From positions 8,463,495-8,527,494 of the forward strand of contig OZ234502.1 in assembly GCA_965153455.1 (NCBI GenBank): 64,000 nt of DNA, read 5' to 3'. Source of the stretch: Sphagnum compactum. Lineage: Eukaryota > Bryophyta > Sphagnopsida > Sphagnales. Shown one piece after another: positions 12,861 to 23,902 of this stretch. The notes below the pieces were generated by a model that did not search any database, had not been told where the DNA came from, and worked only from the letters and a program-made list of their open reading frames with translations. The first letter of the stretch is position 1. Every line of letters begins with the position of its first letter. Made by a program: the position numbers and the translations under genes.

Positions 12861-13029
12861 TCTAATGGTCCAATGTCATTAGGTTCCACCTTTGAATTCC
12901 TAAAAGTGTTTGAAGAATTCACTTTGAGTTGGCATGGTACCTATTGGCATCCATTTGTCACAATATAAAGGAATGTAAACAACATGCTAACTAGATATTA
13001 TTTCCAAATTTGTTTCCCCATGCCAATGT

Positions 13030-14290
13030 GCTTTAATGATATCCAATATCACTAGAACTTGGGTTCCTATTCAACCCATCTACATCCTTGTTGACTATTC
13101 CAACACAATGTTTGACATCAAAATCATATTTTTAAATAATGAAAGCCCATCTTGCTAGCTTATCAAACTCCATAAATCATTTCAATGGTTATGATTAATC
13201 ACCAAGGTGAAAGGGCTACCAAACAAATAATAACAAAATGTGATCATGGCCCAAATAGTTACCAAACATTGCCATTCATATGAAATGTATTTGGTTTTGT
13301 TTAGTTATTAAACGAACTTGCATAAGTCACTACAAACTCCCAATTTTCAGCAAGTTGTGTAAGGATTGGTTCAAGTCCCAAAACACTTTAATTCATATGT
13401 AATTAGAAAGGATGGCCTTTGATATGTCACCTCAAAATAGGTGTCAAATTAAGTTTAGCTTTCAATTCTTGGAAAAATTGTCCTTATGCATCCCCCGAAA
13501 TGAACCCCACATCAATCTTGGTCACTTGATTCAAAGGTTTGGTAATTTGATTAAACATTTTAACAAATTATTGTTAATAATTTGCAGCCAACCCAAAAAT
13601 GCCCTCAATCGATTAAGATTAGTTGTTTTGGGAACCTTGGCAATCACATCGACCTTAGCCTTTTGGACTCCCAAACCTCCTAGGTAAATCATGTGGCCCA
13701 AACAATCCACTTGGGAACCTACACTTTCCTTGATGTAATTTCAACCCGTGCACCCCCAAGCGTTTAAACACATCCTACAAATGATGACCATGCTCCTCCA
13801 TGGTGAAATTAAACACAATGATGTCGTCAATGTAAAACTTGGCAAAATCCAAGCCTACAAGAACTCAATTCATCACTTTTGGAATTTTGCAAGTGCATTT
13901 TTCAATCCAGAAGGTAGAAACTTCCACTGATATAAACAATCTTTCCCATTTTGGTCAATGCGTAAAAATGTAATCTTCACAACTGTTAGTTTCACAAAAT
14001 GGCAACTAATGATATTTAGATCATAGAATCAAAAATCTCTTTTGGTAATGGCATGCCATATTTGTTTGATTGTGTTTACTTGTTGATAGGTCTATATTCT
14101 CCACACATTTGACATCCAATCCAATTGCCAAAAATGTCTTCTTTGGTGGGCAAAATTGTGGTTGATGCATATTCCCCTTTTGAAAACTTCACCAACCTTG
14201 CATCCAAAAGTCCTTTCATTTGAGCTTTTGCCAAAGCCCATTCCATGTCATTCAACTAATATGGTTGTCAAAAATAGGCTCATATCATCA
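13030..14290 (-). pseudogene. Ty3/gypsy reverse transcriptase and RNase H remnant
   Basis: On the minus strand, GLLDARLVKFSKGEYAST, CGEYRPINK and KYGMPLPKEIFDSM (14230-14030) mark the fingers and start of the palm. The frame LDFAKFYIDDIIVF (about 13850-13800) carries the YIDD form of the catalytic YxDD box. Toward 13040, KLARWAFI, YDFDVKHCVG and VNKDVDGLNRNPSS match the end of the RNase H domain, where the HxxGxxNxxADxLSR-type motif lies. Stops and frameshifts separate the blocks. It is transposon-derived, not a host gene. Confidence 0.85.
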
Positions 14291-17200
14291 TCCAAGGTGA
14301 TGCATACCTCTTGTCCCTTGAGTTTTCCCAACTCCTTGAACCTAGAAACAAAACAATGAACATATTTATGCAACAACTATTGCATCTTGCATGCTTCGGC
14401 TCTTGTCATTACAGGAACAATTTCTAATTCCCATGTGTTCATAGTTATGGATGCTTTAGACTTAGATGGTAATTCATCCCTAGTGTTTGTAATTGATGCT
14501 ACTACTTGTGATTCTTATAAGTTTGATATGGGAACATCCCCACATGAGGCCCACATTCCATGTGCATTTGAAGTTCCTTTAATTTCTCCAAACAAATCCA
14601 AAATATTGGATGCCAAAATTGCATCTGACTTGTATTTCCCCCGCTCCAAGCACTAAACCTTCATGGCATCCATCACCCTTTCCCTTGGTGTAAGATACCA
14701 ATGTTGCCATGGATGTTTAGCCCATTTGAAATCACCAACTCTAACATGAATATCATGTCACCCCCCTACATGAATGTGTTATCTCAAGATGAAATGTAGA
14801 AGGTGGTAAAGATATAAAATGTGAGGTGGGTGGGTGGGAATTGAGCAATTGATGTTGCTTAGCCAATCCTAGGGTAGTAACCCAAATGGGACAATTCAAG
14901 TCCATGACTTGACCAAGGACTTTATATTTGATGGCCTTTGATAGGCCAAAAACTTGGGTAGTGTGGGTATGGAACCCCATAGCGTGTTCCCACCCATCAA
15001 CATGGGTTCCACCCAACAAGAATCCCAAACCATGATTGGACCAACATCATGGAAAACATGTGAACTTGGAAAATTCATAATTGTGAGCAAGGCCACTCAT
15101 GAACGGTTCACCTTGTTGATAATGGCAAAAGGTGGTTGATCATCATGTTGTACCACTCATGACATGCATCATTAATCAAAAATGACATTCACAATGAAAT
15201 CTTTAGGTTGTGATGCCAAATCATATGCCCATTGTAACAAACTAAATGGCGAACTATATTGATCCACATCCACCATAATCAATATGTTTGAGATCCCATT
15301 GATGCAACTTCCACCAAAATTAGTTTTCCCAACCACACATGGACTTGTTGCCATGCCACCAAAATGTGTAACTGTGAATCACTTAATGGAAGAACATTTT
15401 AAACAAAAGGAAGATGAATGGATGTCGTTGAATGTATTGTATATACAACAATATTCATAATAGTTCCCAAAAAAGTCTTAATCATGGGTCGAGCAAATCA
15501 CCATTTGTACATGCTTGCAAATGACCTTGACATGATAGCCAATTTTCACCATATCCACTAGGCCAACACCATTCAAATCTTGTGCCCCAACAATGTAATA
15601 TCTTAAGGTAAGGCCCCCAAATATCCACACATAGTTGTGTTTCATGAAAATTTTAGATATTAATTCAACGACATCCCCACATGGTGCATGGAAACCTTTT
15701 GGATGTGGTGTTGGGGTTCACATACATGTATTTGTAAACTCATATTCTTGTTTAAAACATTGTAGCCAAATTGGTGTTTATGCCTCCAAACAACCCAATA
15801 AAAATGCCCTTTTTTTTATGAAGTGGCCATAAAATAGGTGTGGCCCATACTAAAATATATCCTAGTAGGTCATCCAATGGTAAAATGCCATCTTTTCTAT
15901 GGGTGGTGGTAGTAAAATTTGCCATGTTTATGTGACACGAATGAGTTGCCTTCTCTAACTAGTCCAAGATTTCCCACAATGGTGGTGGGTCACATGTGGA
16001 CAAGGCTACATGGGATGAATGGTCCCACATCATGTTTTCAAATGAAAGTGGGACATCATATGCACCCAAGTTACCTTTTAATAACCCTAATTCCTAGGGT
16101 AATGCATTAACAAATCTAAACAACATGGTAACACCACTAATTGATCCAACATCTCATGAAAAAATATCAGATAAGGAATTCAATTTGATGTTCATCATTT
16201 GATTACCACCCTAGATTATAGGGGGTGATCCCTTTCTAACGTTCAATACAAATCCCATGGGATACAACACAACACCCCAACTAACACATCATATGATGTA
16301 ACATTTATCATCATAGTTCAAACCTAAATGGGTAATTGGTTTGTTGGGTTGTTGGGGGTCAACTACACCAAAATGTTAATGTAGTAAGCCCATGGGTTGA
16401 ATGCACCCAATGATGTTTGAATATGATATGGCATGCCTCAAGATCATCCATCATGCCAAAACCCACAAATGTTGATTGGTTCAACACCATTCGTTGGGCA
16501 CCAAAATGTAATAAACATTCTAAAGGGAAAATGTTTACTTATGTTCCTCTTGAATTGTAAAACACTTTCCTTGTTGCACAGCAAGACCATTCCTAGTGTC
16601 ATTGATGCATAATTAATGGGAGGTCATGTTAAAAGGTTGAATAAAATGGAAGTTATAGCTGTCATGAAGAAGGAATGTCCACCTTATAATGTGTCAATTT
16701 TTGAAGTTATTTCTCCAAGCTAAGTTTTGGCAACAACTTTGATGCTATATCCACAATCAAGCCTAACATTCCTCCACTTTCACATAGAGTGGTTACAAGT
16801 TGGAAAATGGAAGTGGTTGCCATGGTGATGCTAGATAATAGTGGAGCATGGAAATTGGATGTAATTGGCCTCAACATCACCCCATTCATGTCCATTCTAA
16901 AATATAAAGATCTTTCTCTTATTGGCCTGATGGGAAAATGCCCCATGCCCAAAGGGGTTGGATGTACAATGGTTGGGATTATTTTGACCAATGTAATTAA
17001 ACAAATAAAGAAAATACATTTGGCTCCTGGCCTCCCCTTTATGAGGGTCAAGTCCTTAATTAGTTTTGCATGGCTTTAAGGCATGTGAGTTGGAACATGT
17101 AAAGTTGCAATTAATGAATCTGCCTCAAGTGGATAAAATAAATAACATGGTATTTCACCTTTCAAACGTGTGTATTGTGGGGACCATCCATGGAACCAAC

Positions 17201-17559
17201 AAATCTTGCTCCACAAAAAAATCCAAAGCAAGATCTAGTCTTGGATATATGGGCACACTTATGGAATTATGTGTTGCTATCTTTTTTCCCTCCAACTTCT
17301 AGCTTGCCATGTTGATGATCGATTTTTCCAACTAAGCAAATTGATCATGTGTAATGGCCATTCCATTGCCTTGGCATTGGTCATTAACCTTATTTTAAGC
17401 TTTATTTATGGTTTTGCCCTTAGATTGAAAAGTATTGCCTCCTCCATGTCCACCTTTGCCTTTATCACCCTTATTATTAGAAGATTTGCTAAAACATAGT
17501 TCTAAATGCAATGAGTAACAATCGTCAATGTCATCACTCTCAACACAACAATGTTCATA

Positions 17560-17760
17560 TTTTTCAACACTTTAAGGTGTGCATTTGGATGTAAATGCCT
17601 TGCCTTTATTTGGGCACTCATTCATGTGAAGACCTCCACAAGTCCAACACACAACCCCTTGGCATTGTTTCACCAAAAAGGATGGGGTAGGCTTAGATTG
17701 ACCCCCTTTGGCTTTCCCACTCCAAATGGTTGTTGATTCCTACTTCTTTGAATCCTTCTA
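17560..17760 (-). pseudogene. gag zinc-knuckle remnant
   Basis: The minus strand around 17680-17630 reads QGVVCWTCGGLHMNECPNKG, a CCHC knuckle of spacing C-x2-C-x3-H-x3-C. Canonical retroelement knuckles have C-x2-C-x3/4-H-x4-C, so one residue may have been lost. It lies upstream, in the minus direction, of the reverse transcriptase remnant, as gag should. The flanking sequence to about 18250 is presumably gag but has no motif I can name. Confidence 0.6.
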
Positions 17761-18299
17761 CATGGTCATGGTGATGGCAAGCTTACCAAGTTCCACCACA
17801 CAAAATCCTTAATCAATCTTTTTTATAATGTGGAATGTTTTTTCAAATGGGGCATTACCCCATGATTATCAGTTGAGGTTCTACCATCATTTGCACCTTT
17901 TTGTCCCACTTAGACATATACAACTACACCCAATTGCCATTTTGTGGAAATATCATGATTTTCCTTAACAAATCATGCCAACCTTATGTAGATAGTGTGT
18001 GGAGTGTCATCCTTTTCACTTTGGAAATCTTGTATCTTCTACATCCAATCCTACAAATGCCCCCATAAGTTCCAATTCTAAAAGTTGGAAAATTTGATCC
18101 AATGGACTAAATGGTGGTGGATCATCCATGGTACAAGTAATGGCACCCAATGTTGCTTGGGAGACTTGTGACATAAAAGATGTGGGATCTAGTGGGTTCA
18201 CAAAAGCCATAACACCTAGATCTCTAGTGGAAAAATCTACTAAATCCTTTTGGGAACTGATGTTAGATTAATTAGGATTTGTCATGGTTAGTGTTAACA

Positions 18300-20900
18300 T
18301 TTTTGCCCTTTCCTTGAAAGCTCTCATGAACTCCATGTAATATGTTTAATATTATTTCACAAATTGAAGTTATGTTCGAATCATAATTCAATTTGATTAA
18401 CTTCATATGTTTCCAACATTTCATGTTCCAAATGTTGAAGTACGTAGGAGCTTAAATGCCCACCAAGGATTAAAAGTTACATTTCATTGCCTTTTGACCT
18501 ACATCCAAGTTTTAAAGTGCAACTTCCATTCCTTGAATGAAATGGTGCCCACCCATCCAAAAAATCAATCTTTAACGAACCAAGGGGTGTAATCATAATA
18601 AAAAGAGCCATCGGTGGCAAGGTCAAAGTTTTTACCAAGGACTACAATGTATATGTGGCTTCATGTATTGGTTTATTAAATATCAAAATTATATTTACAA
18701 TATATTTCTTATTCTTTTAAAATATCATTTTTTGAACTAGATATTGATATTGAGACCACATATGATCCATAATATGTTTTTTTTTAACCATTAGCCTTTA
18801 CATTATAATCAAATGTAAAATTTTGTTTTGAACCATGATCACAAATTTTCAACTATTATATTCATTAAGAATGTTTAAAACAAAAATCAACATCTTTGTA
18901 CATGCACCCAAAAGGATAAACAAATGTGAACTTTCTTATCTAACCCACAAATGATTTCAAATTCATGGGATTCCAATTTCATGAGTTAAAAAACCATAAT
19001 TCCAAAATATGGATAGTAATTATTTCATTAAAAACAATAAATCATTTTTAAAAAGTAATGCATGTATGGTTTTCATTGCAATTAACAAATATAGTTTTTG
19101 GTTCCTTTTATTGTGATTACACCCCAAGGCACCCCCATATCATCCTCTATATCTTCAAATGAATTCACACCAACTATGATATCTCTAGAAAAATTTTCTA
19201 TGACATCATGGTCCAAAATGTTTTTCTAAAAAACTCTCAACACATCCTTTTGGGAATGGCAACCTATGATATTGTCTTTGAATTTTCATGATACAACGTG
19301 CCCTTCAAAGTTAACCTTACCCCTATCCCTAATTTAGGTAATTTTTTTTTTGAACTTATTATGCATATAACCTAAAATATAACCTAAAAGGCACTTGCAT
19401 CCACCCACCAAGCTTCACACAACAAAACACATGTAGTGATTCACTATGAACACAACAAAAACAATCTACCAATCATCACCTTCATCTCATTGCAAGACAA
19501 CAATCAATGAAACAATTTTCGATGATCAAATCCAAAAAAAACTCATAATCATGTCAACCCAAGTTTAAACCATAAATGTTATTAAAACCTAATCAATATG
19601 TTTAGGCAACTTAAGATTCAAATAGGACCTATTCAATGGTCATAATTTGTGAGTAACCTTATCACATGCCCGACCATCAACCACACCAATCACAACCCCA
19701 AAGTTCATTATGATGATTAACACTTGTGAAATAGCTTGTACCCTTTCACCTTGGGTTCTTCATTGAATAATATGCATAAGTTTCCAAGAGATTAACCCAC
19801 AAGCATGTGCTTCTTTTAAAGTGTTGACCAATGGCACACAATTAAATAATGTTTTTTATCTTTTACCCAACCAACATAATGATAGGAAACAAGTGCATAA
19901 CCCAACTACAAAAAAAAAGAAGTTGATATGCATTATGTCCCCCCATTTTGTAGGGTAAAATTGTTTGCCCTACTACAACAAACTATTATAAAAAATGAAA
20001 AGTTAATCGTATGGCACTCCATGCTTGTTAATGGTGCAACACTTCACGACTTGTGGGTTCAATAAATTATGTTTATTCACACATAAGCTTGGTGATTGAC
20101 AACTCCAATCATCAACTAACTCCATTCAATCCCAATGCCAAATTCCAATGAAAGACCTTCAAAAATTTGTTTCCAAATTAATTAAGATTTCTCACACACA
20201 TTGTTTTCTTTTTTAAGACTCTAATGTGGACTTTCTGAAATTTGCACCCCTTGTTCACACCCACGAAATCATCAGTTGCAATTGAACTCAACTTTCAAAA
20301 TTCTTCAAGTGGGGTTGATTTCATCGAAACCCAATAAATTGTAGCAAGTGTCAATTTTCAACTAACTTTAGTGATGGCGTTTTTAGTCAATTTGTTAGTT
20401 GACTTTAAAAGTTCCACTTCAATCAACACCATACAACATTTTATTCACAATGGCTTGAATCTCCTTGCAACAAGTCCACATTAACCAAGTTTCATGATTT
20501 GTAACATCATTGAGCCTTGTAATTTGCTTGTTTTATTGCATCACAATGATGATTTGCAACAAAATCCATGCATCACCTTTACCATTCCTTTTCAACAACT
20601 CAAGTTCAATCCTAGGTTGAACATTCAAAATCGACCCAAAAACACCCCACTTTTGATTTTATAAGTAGACCAAGCTTAGTGTCCAACTACAACTCCTACC
20701 CCCAACTTGCAACATTTTTGCGTGGAACAATGTTTCCAATACAAAATAAAAATATTTAATATAATAGCATCAACTAGATTAATCTTTTGTGTTTTAATAT
20801 TCTAAAAGACATTAAAAAAAAGATGATTAGTTTGTGTGTTTTGAACTTGGATTCTTATGAGTTTCCTTTAAAAACAAAAGATGAAACTAAATAACCACAT
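18300..20900. other. Non-coding part of the gypsy region
   Basis: No recognisable gene. The sequence is AT-rich with only short frames and presumably holds the leader and LTR of the minus-strand gypsy element, or unrelated insertions. Confidence 0.35.
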
Positions 20901-21015
20901 CACAAGAGTAAACCTTGCAAAACACAAAAAATCAAAACCTTGTTCACACTGAATTGAGTTCCAACCACAACTAACAAACTACATGAAACTAACTTCTGAC
21001 AACCAATACCTAGCA

Positions 21016-21851
21016 CATAATTTATAAATATATGTAAACTATGAAAAAAAATCAAAAGAAAAATTGTGAATGAAAATTGAGAATATTCAAAAATATTCAA
21101 AAATATTACATTTCCTCCATGGATCTTCATAATTAATTAATTTTTGACAAGCATATGTTGAAGAAGTTGCCCTAGTACTACTACTAGGGTATGTCATTTT
21201 GTGAATGTATTTGTGCGTACCTTAATAATACCTTGGCCAATTTGACACTGATTATATTATTTTCAAAAACCTTCAAATTTCCAAAAATTATGTCTTCCAG
21301 ATTAATAAATATTGGGAAGAAAAATAATGAATATTTAAGAATATTTCATTTGTTGAAATGAATGTTTCAAAATTAATTAATTATTGGATGGACATGTGTT
21401 GAAACGGCCAAGGTACTACGGTATTTGTTTTGGAGGTAGTGATGGGTTGCTGGTGCCTTCATTTGTACCAGGAGCCTGGAGACGATTGATTGTATGGGTA
21501 TTACCTACCTTGGCAGGTTGGAGACTAATTCTATCATTTGTTTAAAAAATGTTGAATTTTTTTCCAAAAGGAAGACAATTTTTTGCAATGAAATAGCATT
21601 TTTTAGTGAAGGTAAATAAAGACTCTTTCAAAATATTCTATTTCTCCACATGCAATGGGCGCTTGCTTTTGAGGCAAAATTTTGGCATCTTGGCCACACA
21701 CACACACACACACAAAAAAAAAAAGTGGAGATGTCAATGATTGATACAAAGGGTGTTTTATTTGGTGCAAAAAATGGGCCCAAGTTGCCACATCACAAGA
21801 AAAACACAAAAGACATTTAAAATCACCATATTTAGACAATAGGATAATAAG
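21016..21851. other. Intergenic, repeat-like
   Basis: No gene seen. The block aattaattaattatt..gacatgtgttgaa..caaggtactac (21375-21425) recurs in diverged form at 21130-21180 and near 46605-46660 (aaacatgtgctgaagcgaacaaggtcc), indicating another dispersed family. A (CA)n tract is at about 21696-21714. Confidence 0.4.
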
Positions 21852-22376
21852 TAGTTAGGGTGTTCTTAGGAAGGGCTTATGAGTCCAGGCCAAAAAATAA
21901 ATAGTGGTAGCCCAATTTTAGTACTAGAATTTGTATGCAACCAATGAGAAGTGGCGTCATGGAGTGAAGGGTCCTCCCTTTTTTGTCTTGTTGGGAAGGG
22001 GGTAAGGGGGGTAAGGGGGTTATTCTTTCAAGTTGTGTTTGGTTTGGAGAGTGGACATATCCATTATTCACTTTCCACTTGGACACTAGACAGTTGATCT
22101 CCAAATGAAAGGGGGAGTCAAAGCAAAGAGTTCCCAATTAGCACCTCACTTTTATCCCATATGCTTTAGCAAATGTTGTCCTCCTTTCACCTATTTAGGT
22201 GGGCCAAAGGGAAGAACCTTTAAACTTTAAACTTCCAATACAACCTTCCATTTGGTGAAGCCTCCATAGTTTCATAGTTTTTGAGTGATGGGCCAATCAA
22301 ATTGGCTCATTGCAAATAAATAAATAAATAGAACTTGGGAGGCACCACCTCATGTAATTAATAGGAGAGGTGAATA
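21852..22376 (-). repeat. Dispersed repeat family B, copy 1 (inverted relative to 53551-54030)
   Basis: Read on the minus strand this segment matches 53551-54030 on the plus strand. Landmarks in order are ctcctattaatta, tgcctcccaagttctattt, gagccaatttgattggccc, gtgaaaggaggacaacattt, agcatatgggataaaagtga and, at the far end, aagaacaccctac. Identity looks high over the middle 250 bp. An internal (AAAT)n tract at 22316-22330 corresponds to a T-rich tract in the other copy. No coding frame is shared, so a non-autonomous element or LTR fragment is likely. Confidence 0.8.
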
Positions 22377-22615
22377 ATAAGTAGGGTGATCTTATTTTTA
22401 GGTTACAACAAGTGGCGAAAACATAGGAGAAATCTTTAATATTGTTTTTGCACTTTCCTCTCTGACATGGACCACATTTGGCTGACTCGTTTTGTCGCAA
22501 CCCCACCTACTTACCTACCAAGTTTGAAAAGAAAACACTTGCATGAAGATTTGGCATCTTTATCTAAATCACTTAATTATGTCTACACACGTGTTGAAGC
22601 TGCTGCTCCTGTTTG

Positions 22616-22643
22616 TATGTATGTATGTATGTATGCATGCATG
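22616..22643. repeat. (TGTA)n/(TGCA)n microsatellite
   Basis: A run of tgta units followed by tgca units. Confidence 0.9.
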
Positions 22644-22820
22644 TAGTAGTACTTATAACTGTCAGCACAAGCAAACGCTCCAGGCCAACCACCTCCACAA
22701 CTACCAATCAATGCTGATCTCCAATTAACTAATTACTAATTTCAGCACTAATCCCATGAGCAAAAACAAATCCTGGCTAACGACCTTTCCACCCAGGGTT
22801 TCTTTTAAGGATTTTGTTTC

Positions 22821-23190
22821 TGTAGCCAAAGTGGCGATCGTTCAAAACTTAATTTAGCCAAATTTGGTTACTTACTAGATATGAAAGTAGGAAAAAAGAA
22901 AAAGGAAAAAGAATCCTTTTATATTCTTGGCTACCAACTGGAACTTGTCATAAAAATTTGGCGAATTCGGGTCTTTTTTTTTTCTATGAAAAATCCTTTG
23001 TATAGATCGAAATCTATTTTTCAGGTCCAAATTTGGCCAAAATTCGCAAGTAAAAGAAACACTCCTATGCACTAGTTAGTGTTTTCTTTTTAGGAATTTT
23101 CGTTTGTAGCCAAAGTGGCGATCCTCCATAGGTAGATGTGACAAAAATGGCGATTGTGCTTAAGAGAATTTAGCCAAATTTGGCTATAAA
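22821..23190. repeat. Local repeat with tgtagccaaagtggcgatc
   Basis: The 19-mer tgtagccaaagtggcgatc occurs at 22821-22839 and 23105-23123. Each copy is followed within about 65 bp by aatttagccaaatttgg. Related tagccaaatt or ggcaaatctggct pieces occur near 29600-29660 and 6125-6150, so this is probably a small dispersed family rather than a gene regulatory element. Confidence 0.6.
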
Positions 23191-23660
23191 CCATAAATAA
23201 AGTACAAATCTTTTAATCAACCTTCAATATTTCTGGCTGAAAATTGAAAACCAAATTATATGAATTCTGGCGATTTTTTTACCCCCAGGCACCCCCCCCT
23301 TTTTTTTCCCCTCACATCTGGCCACTGAAAACCTCCAAAGTTCACTTATTTCGAGTTTTAAAATTTTCAATTCACATTTTGGCGATATATCACCAGATTT
23401 AAAGAAAAGGGAGCACCCACTACCCTAATCAGTGCTAATCTGCAGTTATTAGCTCATTAGTGCTAATCTCTGTGTGTGTGTGTGTGTGTGGAGATATACC
23501 CGCTGGTTGGTTTCTAGGAGGGGTGGTGGACTTGGAACTCCCGCCGTCTATTTTTCTTGCTCTAGTTTGCTTGCGACGTTGGAATCTCGGGACGAAGAAA
23601 TGAATCGGGTGTGTTGAGCCAAGTTCAGCTGTCGATTTCTCGCTTTTGATTCTCGCCTTC
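23191..23660. other. Upstream region of the APS kinase gene
   Basis: No gene is seen. It holds a C-run/T-run junction near 23290-23310 and a (TG)10 tract at 23471-23490. GC content rises from about 23490 toward the gene. The promoter is expected here, but no clear TATA box decides a start site. Confidence 0.35.
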
Positions 23661-23669
23661 AATTTTGTA

Positions 23670-23880
23670 TTTTCCACTGTGTTTTCGTGTGTGTGTGTGT
23701 GTATTTTCGCTGTGTTTTTTGTGTGCGTGTTTGTTCGCTGTGTGTTTTTTGTGTATTTTTTCGCTGTGCTTGGTGTGTGTGTTTGTTCGCTGTGTGTTTT
23801 GTTCTGTTTTTTCGCTGTGTTTTGTGTGTGTGTGTGTGTGTGTGTTTTCTTGCTGTGTGTTTTGTTCGTGTTTTTCGGGG
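23670..23880 (+). repeat. TG-rich minisatellite in the APS kinase leader
   Basis: A unit beginning ttcgctgtg and continuing with T/G-rich sequence repeats at about 23705, 23734, 23760, 23786, 23811 and (as cttgctgtg) 23849, with a precursor-like copy near 23670. Spacing is about 25-29 bp, with one 39-bp unit lengthened by a (GT)n run. Because it has almost no stops, it keeps three plus frames open and makes the APS kinase frame look 72 codons longer. The tract lies directly 5' of the first ATG and is probably in the 5' UTR or core promoter. Confidence 0.8.
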
Positions 23881-23902
23881 GATCGCACCACTCTACTCCC
23901 GT

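Larger units (their letters stand above)
10840..21015 (-). mobile_element. Ty3/gypsy LTR retrotransposon, heavily decayed (approximate limits)
   Basis: Read on the minus strand, the order is gag zinc knuckle (about 17.6 kb), reverse transcriptase (14.3-13.6 kb), RNase H end (13.1 kb) and integrase (12.9-12.2 kb). This is the gag-RT-RH-INT order of Ty3/gypsy. Candidate LTR-derived sequence flanks it: about 90 bp including gttccaaccacaactaac is shared between 10998-11085 and 20923-21015 in direct orientation. Limits are approximate because no clean LTR ends or target duplication were found. Stops and frameshifts occur throughout. Two PBS-like tracts on the minus strand, near 15350 and 16500 (tacattttggtg), may mean nested or rearranged elements. 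Confidence 0.65.
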
